From NCBI RefSeq assembly GCF_036964905.1, contig NZ_JBALHR010000004.1, positions 186,001 to 250,000 of the forward strand: 64,000 nucleotides of DNA, written 5' to 3'. The translations under genes were made by a program, and so were the position numbers. Source of the DNA: Gemmobacter denitrificans. GTDB lineage: Bacteria > Pseudomonadota > Alphaproteobacteria > Rhodobacterales > Rhodobacteraceae. Shown here one piece after another: positions 59,087-64,000 of the stretch. The notes beneath the pieces are model-generated. The model made no database searches. It saw nothing but the letters and a program-made list of their open reading frames with translations, and had not been told where the DNA came from. Positions within the stretch are counted from its first letter, which is position 1; every line of letters begins with the position of its first letter.

Positions 59087-59947
59087 TCAGATCAGGCGGT
59101 TCCGGGCCGCAAGGTGCAAGGCCCGGGTCAACGGGGCCAGCGCCGGTGCATTGCGCCGGGCAAATTGCCAGAACAGCGGAATGTCCAGCTCTGTATCGGG
59201 GATCAGCTCCACCAACCGGCCAGCCGCCAGATGATCGGCCACCAGAGGCAGCGGGTTCATGCCCCAGCCCAGCCCCGCCAGTGCCGCATCAACAAAGCCC
59301 TGTGACGAGGCCAGCCGGTGGCTGGGAAAGGCCAGACCCGGCCCCAGAGCGCGGCGCAGCCATCGGGCCTGCAGCCTGTCCTTGTCGTTGAAGGTCAGGG
59401 CGGGCGCGCGGGTCATGGCCGCTGGGGTGGGGCCATCGGGCAGCCAGCGCGCCACGAATCCAGGGCTGGCCGTTGCCAGATAGCGCAGCGTGCCCAAGGG
59501 CAGACAATCACAGCCCTGCAGGGGGCCGGAACTGGCGGTGATCGCCCCCGCAACCTCGCCCCGCGCCAGCCAATCCTGGCTCACATCCTGATCGTCGATC
59601 ACGATGTCGAACAGCAGCCCGTCGGTTTCGGCCAAAGCGGGGATCACCCAGGTCGCCAGGCTGTCGGCATTGACTGCGATGCGGGTGATGGCGGGCGCCT
59701 GACCCGGCAGGTCAAGTGCCGCCTCCATCAGAACCACCTCTTCCAGATGACGGATCAGCCGCAAGCCCGCCTCGGTCGCGCTGCAAGGCTGGCCCCTGCG
59801 GATCACCAGGGTGCCCATCCGTTCCTCCAGCGCCTTGACGCGCTGCGAGATGGCAGAGGGGGTAAGGCCAAGCTGCGCCGCCGCCAGATCAAAGCTGCCG
59901 CGACGATGGACGGTGGCCAGTGCCAGAAGCTGCGGATAGTCGAGCAT
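59087..59947 (-). CDS. argP: LysR-family regulator ArgP (IciA)
   Basis: 286 residues. N-terminal winged helix (YPQLLALATVHRRGSFDLAAAQLGLTPSAISQRVKALEERMG) then the LysR effector domain. The conserved LVIRRGQPCSATEAG is ArgP-like. In E. coli ArgP senses Arg and Lys and activates argO. Here an argO-like exporter is encoded divergently with an ACT protein between, which supports the assignment. Autoregulation through the shared 98-base region is likely. Confidence 0.9.
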   Translation of the reverse strand: MLDYPQLLALATVHRRGSFDLAAAQLGLTPSAISQRVKALEERMGTLVIRRGQPCSATEAGLRLIRHLEEVVLMEAALDLPGQAPAITRIAVNADSLATWVIPALAETDGLLFDIVIDDQDVSQDWLARGEVAGAITASSGPLQGCDCLPLGTLRYLATASPGFVARWLPDGPTPAAMTRAPALTFNDKDRLQARWLRRALGPGLAFPSHRLASSQGFVDAALAGLGWGMNPLPLVADHLAAGRLVELIPDTELDIPLFWQFARRNAPALAPLTRALHLAARNRLI

Positions 59948-60045
59948 TAGAGAAACTTAATCAACTGAAGGAATCTTAACTGGATTGATCCGATGTGCCG
60001 GGGATATGTCAAGCCAAAGCCGGGGATCAAGGATCGGGGGATGCG
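59948..60045. promoter_or_regulatory. Shared argP/ACT control region with tandem 15-bp repeats
   Basis: TCAACTGAAGGAATC (59961-59975) and TTAACTGGATTGATC (59976-59990) are adjacent 15-base direct repeats matching at ten positions, starting 14 bases upstream of the argP ATG. They form the AT-rich core of the divergent region and are the best candidate for the ArgP binding site. A GGGGG ribosome site precedes the ACT gene. Confidence 0.4.
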
Positions 60046-60435
60046 ATGTCTGGGGAAACGGATCTGCAGAAACTGCTGGCAGGGATGCAACCGGCCCTGT
60101 GCGGGCGCGATTGGGGCTATGCGCTGGCCGCTGCCCCGCCTGCGGGGGTGACCGCCTTTGCCACAGTGGCCGAAGAGGAAGGGCTGACGCTCATCGCGCC
60201 GATGGCGCAGCTTCTGGCGGCAGGGCTTGCGCCACAGGGGCCGATGGCGCGGATCACCCTGACCATTCACAGTGCGTTGCAGGCCGTGGGCCTGACCGCT
60301 GCCGTATCGGGCGCGCTGGCGCAGGCCGGGATCAGCGCCAACATGATCGCGGGCTTTCACCACGATCACATCTTTCTGCCTGCGGAGGATGCGGATCGGG
60401 CGATGGCCGTCTTGCAGGGGCTGTCAGATGCTTGA
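60046..60435 (+). CDS. ACT domain-containing protein next to argO
   Basis: 129 residues from the ATG preceded by GGGGG at five bases. The central and C-terminal part looks like an ACT domain (ARITLTIHSALQAVGLTAAVSGALAQAGISANMIAGFHHDHIFLPAEDADRAMAVLQGL), i.e. a small-molecule (amino acid) binding fold, probably the ACT_7 type. The N-terminal half may be a second, divergent ACT-like unit. It overlaps the exporter start by eight bases, so the two are coupled. Regulator of the transporter or separate sensor: unknown. Confidence 0.8.
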   Translation: MSGETDLQKLLAGMQPALCGRDWGYALAAAPPAGVTAFATVAEEEGLTLIAPMAQLLAAGLAPQGPMARITLTIHSALQAVGLTAAVSGALAQAGISANMIAGFHHDHIFLPAEDADRAMAVLQGLSDA

Positions 60436-61033
60436 AGCGGCAATTGCGGGCTATCTGGTATCGTTGAGCCTGATCGTGGCCATCGGGGCGCAGAATGCCT
60501 TTGTCCTGCGACAGGGGCTGCGGCGCGAACATGTGTTGCCGGTCGTGGCGATCTGTGCCGGGTCGGATGCGGTGCTGATGATGGCGGGGGTCATGGGTTT
60601 TGGCCGCATCGCCGAGGCAGCGCCATGGTTCGGGCAGGCGATGCGCTGGTTGGGTGTGGCCTTTCTGCTGGCCTATGGCGCTCTGCGCTTTCGGGCGGCG
60701 GCCAAAGGGGGCGAGGCGCTGGTGCCTGCCGCCAGTGACCCGGTGCCGCTGCGCCGGGTGGTTGCGATGTGCCTGTTGTTCACCTGGGCCAATCCGCATG
60801 TCTATCTGGATACGCTGGTGCTGGTCGGCTCCATTTCGGCACAATACGCGCCCCATGGCCTGATTTTCGGTGTGGCGGCAGCGGCGGCGTCGCTGAGTTT
60901 CTTCACCGCTTTGGGGTTCGGCGCGCGGCTGCTGGCCCCGGTCTTTGCGCGCCCCCGTGCCTGGGTCGTGCTGGAAATCGCGATCGGCAGCCTGATGTGG
61001 GCCATTGCGGCGGGGCTGGCGTTCGGGGGCTGA
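60428..61033 (+). CDS. argO: LysE/ArgO family amino acid exporter
   Basis: 201 residues, six TM helices. LVSLSLIVAIGAQNAFVLRQGLRREHVLPVV is the LysE family signature with conserved GAQNAFVL, and CLLFTWANPHVYLDTLVLVGSIS is the second block. It exports arginine or lysine and analogues across the inner membrane. It overlaps the ACT gene by eight bases and is divergent from argP, the regulator expected for argO. Confidence 0.92.
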   Translation: MLEAAIAGYLVSLSLIVAIGAQNAFVLRQGLRREHVLPVVAICAGSDAVLMMAGVMGFGRIAEAAPWFGQAMRWLGVAFLLAYGALRFRAAAKGGEALVPAASDPVPLRRVVAMCLLFTWANPHVYLDTLVLVGSISAQYAPHGLIFGVAAAAASLSFFTALGFGARLLAPVFARPRAWVVLEIAIGSLMWAIAAGLAFGG

Positions 61034-61091
61034 TTGTTCGGGTCACAAAGCAGCGCTTGCGCCCGCCCGGGCCATGGGCTTGGGTGATCCC

Positions 61092-61994
61092 ATGATGGAC
61101 GCGCGCGAGATGCGCCCCCTTGAGGGCGTTTTGTGGATGCTGGGCTCTGGCCTGAGCTTTGTCGGGGTAACGGGGCTGGTGCGCTGGCTGGGCACCGATC
61201 TGCCCACGGCGCAAAGCGCCTTTCTGCGCTTTGCCTTTGGCGTGATGTTCCTGTTGCCGACAATGGCCCCCATGCTGCGTGCAGGCTTTGCCCCCGGCGC
61301 GCTGCGGCTGTTTGCGTTGCGCGGCGTGGTGCATACGGCGGCCGTGCTGTGCTGGTTCTATGCCATGGCCCGCCTGCCGGTGGCCGAGGTGACGGCCATC
61401 GGCTATCTGAACCCTGTGCTGGTCACGCTGGGGGCTGCGCTGTTCTTTGGCGAACATCTGGCGCTGCGGCGCATCCTGGCGGTGGGTGTGGCGATCCTGG
61501 GGGCGCTTGTCATCCTGCGGCCCGGTCTGCGCGAGGTGACAGACGGCCATCTGGCGCAGGTGGGGGCCGCGTTCTTCTTTGCCGGATCCTATCTGTTTGC
61601 GAAACGGCTGAGCGGTCTGGCCAGTGCAGGGGCAATTGTCGCGATGATGAGCCTGAGCGTGACCTTGGGCCTGACACCGCTGGCGCTGATGGTGTGGCAG
61701 CCGGTATCGCTGTCGCAACTGGCGGCGCTGGCCGGGGTGGCGGCCTGCGCCACATCGGGCCATTACTGCATGACCCGCGCCTTCGCGGTTGCTCCGCTGA
61801 CGGTGACCCAGCCGGTGACCTTCCTGCAACTTGTCTGGGCCACATTGCTGGGCGCCCTGGTCTTTGGCGAAGGGATTGATGCCTTCGTGCTGCTGGGCGG
61901 CGGGGTCATCATTGCTGCAATCAGCTATATCACCTGGCGCGAAGCAGTGTTGAAGCGTCAGGCCACGCCTGCGGTTCTGGCGACCAAGCTCTGA
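61092..61994 (+). CDS. DMT-superfamily transporter (EamA)
   Basis: 300 residues taking the ATG at 61092; ATGs at 61074 and 61095 are alternatives as no strong ribosome site is seen. Ten TM helices in two EamA repeats: RWLGTDLPTAQSAFLRFAFG and VCWFYAMARLPVAEVTAIGYLNPV-type segments, then TRAFAVAPLTVTQPVTFLQLVWATLLGALVFGE. Substrate not inferable. It follows argO after 58 bases and may be co-transcribed. Confidence 0.88.
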   Translation: MMDAREMRPLEGVLWMLGSGLSFVGVTGLVRWLGTDLPTAQSAFLRFAFGVMFLLPTMAPMLRAGFAPGALRLFALRGVVHTAAVLCWFYAMARLPVAEVTAIGYLNPVLVTLGAALFFGEHLALRRILAVGVAILGALVILRPGLREVTDGHLAQVGAAFFFAGSYLFAKRLSGLASAGAIVAMMSLSVTLGLTPLALMVWQPVSLSQLAALAGVAACATSGHYCMTRAFAVAPLTVTQPVTFLQLVWATLLGALVFGEGIDAFVLLGGGVIIAAISYITWREAVLKRQATPAVLATKL

Positions 61995-62166
61995 CGGAAT
62001 TTGCCGACGCAATCCGCCAGACTGTCGCGGAGCGCGCAACAATGCCATTCTTTCGCCCGGATTGCCGCCTAGACGGCTGTTGCAGGCCCGCTTTGGCCTG
62101 TTAAGGATGCAAAGGGGCGCAACCGATGCGCCCACAGGACCGCAGGCGGCAAAACGGGCAGAGACG
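61995..62166 (+). other. Intergenic region before ugd with two hairpins
   Basis: CAGGCC/GGCCTG (62083-62100) followed by TTAAGG is a possible weak terminator of the transporter gene. GGGCGC (62115-62120) and GCGCCC (62128-62133) form a hairpin 33 bases before the ugd start, probably within its 5' UTR. No gene seen. Confidence 0.35.
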
Positions 62167-63471
62167 ATGAAGATTGCAATGATTGGGACCGGGTATGTCG
62201 GGTTGGTCTCCGGCGTGTGTTTTTCGGATTTCGGCCACGAGGTCGTCTGCGTTGATAAAGACCCGGCAAAGATCGAAAAGCTGCTGCGCGGCGAAGTGCC
62301 GATCTATGAACCCGGGCTGGAACAGTTGATGGCCAAGAACGTGGCCGCTGGGCGTCTGTCTTTCACGCTGGACCTGGCGGCGGCTGTGGCGGGGGCGGAT
62401 GCCGTTTTCATCGCGGTGGGCACCCCCACCCGGCGCGGCGATGGGCATGCCGATCTGCGCTATGTCATGGCAGCGGCCGAGGAAATCGGCGCAGCACTGA
62501 CCGGCTATACGGTTGTCGTGACCAAATCCACCGTGCCGGTGGGCACCAATCGCAAGGTGGCCGAGGCCGTGGCCCGCACAGCGGGCGATACGCCGTTCGA
62601 CGTGGCCTCCAACCCCGAATTCCTGCGCGAAGGGGCGGCGATCGATGATTTCATGCGCCCTGACCGTGTGGTGGTCGGCGTTGAAAACGACCGCGCCCGC
62701 AAGACCATGGCCGACATCTATCGCCCGCTCTCACTGCGCGAATTTCCGGTGGTCTATACCAATCTCGAATCCGCCGAGATGATCAAATATGCCGCCAATG
62801 CCTTTCTGGCGACCAAGATCACCTTCATCAATGAAATCGCCCGCCTGTGCGAAAAGGTCGGGGCCGATGTGAAGGCGGTCAGCAAGGGCATCGGCATGGA
62901 TGGCCGGATCGGATCGAAATTCCTGCATGCAGGCCCCGGCTATGGTGGTAGCTGTTTCCCCAAGGATACCAAGGCATTGGCCCGGATCGGGCAGGACCAT
63001 GCCGTGCCGATGCAGATCACCGAAACCGTGATCCGGGTGAATGACGAGATCAAGCACCGCATGATCGAAAAGATCGAGGATTTGTGCGATGGCGCGCTGC
63101 GCGACAAGGTCATCACCATTCTTGGCGTGACATTCAAACCCAATACCGATGACATGCGCGACGCGCCGTCGCTGACCATCATTCCGGCTCTGGTCGGGGC
63201 TGGAGCGAAGGTGCGGGTGGTCGATCCCCAGGGCCGCCATGAAGGCGAGGCGCTGTTGCCCGGCGTCAAATGGGTGGAGAGCGCCTATGGCGCGGCTCAG
63301 GGGGCTGATCTGCTTGTGCTGTTGACGGAATGGAACGAATTCCGCGCGCTGGATCTGGGCAAGCTGGCCAAGAAGATGGCCCATCCGCGGCTTGCCGATC
63401 TGCGAAATGTCTATGATCGGGACGAGGTTCTGGCCGCAGGGTTTGAAACCTATGTCGGGGTCGGGCGCTGA
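62167..63471 (+). CDS. ugd: UDP-glucose 6-dehydrogenase
   Basis: 434 residues. The Rossmann motif IAMIGTGYVGLVSGVCFSDFG is at the N terminus and the catalytic cysteine lies in GPGYGGSCFPKDTKAL (~255-270). The central FLATKITFINEIARLCEKVGADV and C-terminal LGVTFKPNTDDMRDAPSLTI are conserved. It oxidises UDP-glucose to UDP-glucuronate using NAD+. UDP-GlcA feeds acidic capsular and exopolysaccharides, consistent with the GT14/sulfotransferase pair elsewhere in the window. Confidence 0.96.
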   Translation: MKIAMIGTGYVGLVSGVCFSDFGHEVVCVDKDPAKIEKLLRGEVPIYEPGLEQLMAKNVAAGRLSFTLDLAAAVAGADAVFIAVGTPTRRGDGHADLRYVMAAAEEIGAALTGYTVVVTKSTVPVGTNRKVAEAVARTAGDTPFDVASNPEFLREGAAIDDFMRPDRVVVGVENDRARKTMADIYRPLSLREFPVVYTNLESAEMIKYAANAFLATKITFINEIARLCEKVGADVKAVSKGIGMDGRIGSKFLHAGPGYGGSCFPKDTKALARIGQDHAVPMQITETVIRVNDEIKHRMIEKIEDLCDGALRDKVITILGVTFKPNTDDMRDAPSLTIIPALVGAGAKVRVVDPQGRHEGEALLPGVKWVESAYGAAQGADLLVLLTEWNEFRALDLGKLAKKMAHPRLADLRNVYDRDEVLAAGFETYVGVGR

Positions 63472-63495
63472 CCCTTTGGCGTTACACAGGCTACG

Positions 63496-63532
63496 GGGGC
63501 GGGGGATTGTTTCCACCAGCCCCTTTTCTTTA
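63496..63532 (+). terminator. Possible terminator after ugd
   Basis: GGGGC (63496-63500) can pair with GCCCC (63519-63523), followed by TTTTCTTTA. The stem is short and the loop long, so it is weak. It lies 24 bases after the ugd stop. Confidence 0.35.
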
Positions 63533-63682
63533 CGCCCTGTCAAACAGGATTTGACACAGATTCTGCCCAAAGACCGCAATCTTGCCACCAGTCTGCACGG
63601 GCAAGCCCTGCTGCGTTAAGCCGGTGAAAAGAAACTGGCCGCTACACTGACCACGGGTGATACGGGGTGGTGAGGGTGCGAG

Positions 63683-64000
63683 GTGTTCAGCTTCGAGTTG
63701 CGGGGCGTATTCCGGTCTGCGGCATCACAGATGCTTGCCGGGGTAACGGATATTGCGTTGCGTGTCGTGGACGGCGTTGTTCAGGTCTTCACGACGACGC
63801 GTGCCGGGGGCGGGATTCTGGCGCTCCGGCTGGATCAGACGGATGACGGGCTGACCCTGATCGACCAGCAGGGGCTGGCCGCAAGCAATGTTCTGTCGGC
63901 ACCGGGCCGTCTGGCCGTGCTGGACAACGGTGTTCTGGCATCCTTCGGGGGGTGGGCGTCGCGCCCGATCGGCTATGCGCTGGATGATCGCGGGATGATC
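63683..64000 (+). CDS. Start of an RTX-associated or beta-propeller-like protein (partial)
   Basis: Starts at the GTG at 63683, the first in-frame start after a stop at 63671-63673, with GAGGG seven bases ahead. It runs to the window end in frame for 106 codons. The sequence (FSFELRGVFRSAASQMLAGV, then VFTTTRAGGGILALRLDQTD and a run of strand-like repeats) resembles the N-terminal beta-propeller-like region seen in some Rhodobacteraceae RTX proteins. No signal peptide. The rest is beyond the window; the 211-base gap before it has no other gene. Confidence 0.6.
   Translation, partial: MFSFELRGVFRSAASQMLAGVTDIALRVVDGVVQVFTTTRAGGGILALRLDQTDDGLTLIDQQGLAASNVLSAPGRLAVLDNGVLASFGGWASRPIGYALDDRGMI

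Noticed and set aside
63551..63580. TTGACA downstream of ugd as a promoter for the last gene
   Set aside because: No -10-like hexamer at 16-18 bases, and it lies over 100 bases from the start codon.

Overview
The window is a GC-rich bacterial chromosome segment, densely packed with genes on both strands, and most likely comes from an alphaproteobacterium of the Rhodobacteraceae/Paracoccaceae. Evidence for this is the hemE and hemF context, phosphatidylcholine synthase, a GT14 glycosyltransferase with a C-terminal extension typical of this family, RTX calcium-binding proteins, the tol-pal-cpoB-tilS-ftsH order and the ArgP/ArgO pair. The genus cannot be decided from sequence alone. I see no rRNA, tRNA, CRISPR array, insertion sequence, phage structural block or integrase cluster, so this is mainly core chromosome with a few accessory genes.

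Layout. 1-5.1 kb: the 3' end of hemE, an RTX protein, hemF with a small unknown gene, a lipoprotein, an SDR-like protein lacking its catalytic lysine, an RsmC-type methyltransferase and clpS. 5.2-13.3 kb: HAD hydrolase, a D-Ala-D-Ala carboxypeptidase with a SPOR domain, an FAD-linked oxidase, then a divergent sulfotransferase / GT14 glycosyltransferase pair around a perfect palindrome, followed by HIT, DUF1203 and GNAT genes. 13.5-20.2 kb: polA, CHAD protein, DUF4864 protein and a large beta-helix protein with no signal peptide, possibly a gene-transfer-agent spike. 20.2-28.8 kb: HugZ-like protein, truA, ycjX-ycjF, a giant DUF2339 membrane protein, truncated haemoglobin and an FAD monooxygenase. 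28.8-37.5 kb: ileS, whose editing-domain segment looks foreign, then a DUF1176-like protein, ogt, an EamA transporter, pcs, xerC, a DUF484 gene and transaldolase. 37.6-42.5 kb: priA, ruvB, fucU, an unknown gene and ybgC. 42.6-51.4 kb: tolQRAB-pal-cpoB-tilS and ftsH, ending at a strong terminator. 51.4-57.1 kb: a one-carbon cluster (fhs, chorismate mutase, two folD paralogues), a membrane LytTR regulator and pdeM. 57.1-64 kb: yebC, a second RTX gene, argP / ACT / argO, an EamA transporter, ugd and the start of a gene cut by the window end.

How the genes work together. ybgC-tolQRAB-pal-cpoB form the outer-membrane constriction and lipid-homeostasis machine. fhs and the folD genes interconvert formate and C1-tetrahydrofolate, but the first FolD has lost its catalytic lysine and has Glu for the conserved Asp. 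polA, priA, ruvB, xerC, ogt and pdeM are replication and repair genes. ugd, the GT14 enzyme and the sulfotransferase suggest surface polysaccharide production. ArgP, the ACT protein and ArgO look like an amino-acid-sensing efflux module.

The observations most worth following are the mosaic IleRS editing domain, the FolD paralogue missing its catalytic lysine, the sulfotransferase/GT14 pair with its 18-bp palindrome, the signal-less beta-helix protein with a near-consensus CtrA site upstream, and the repeat-rich control regions of fhs, the LytTR gene and argP/ACT. All functional calls rest on motif recognition by eye.
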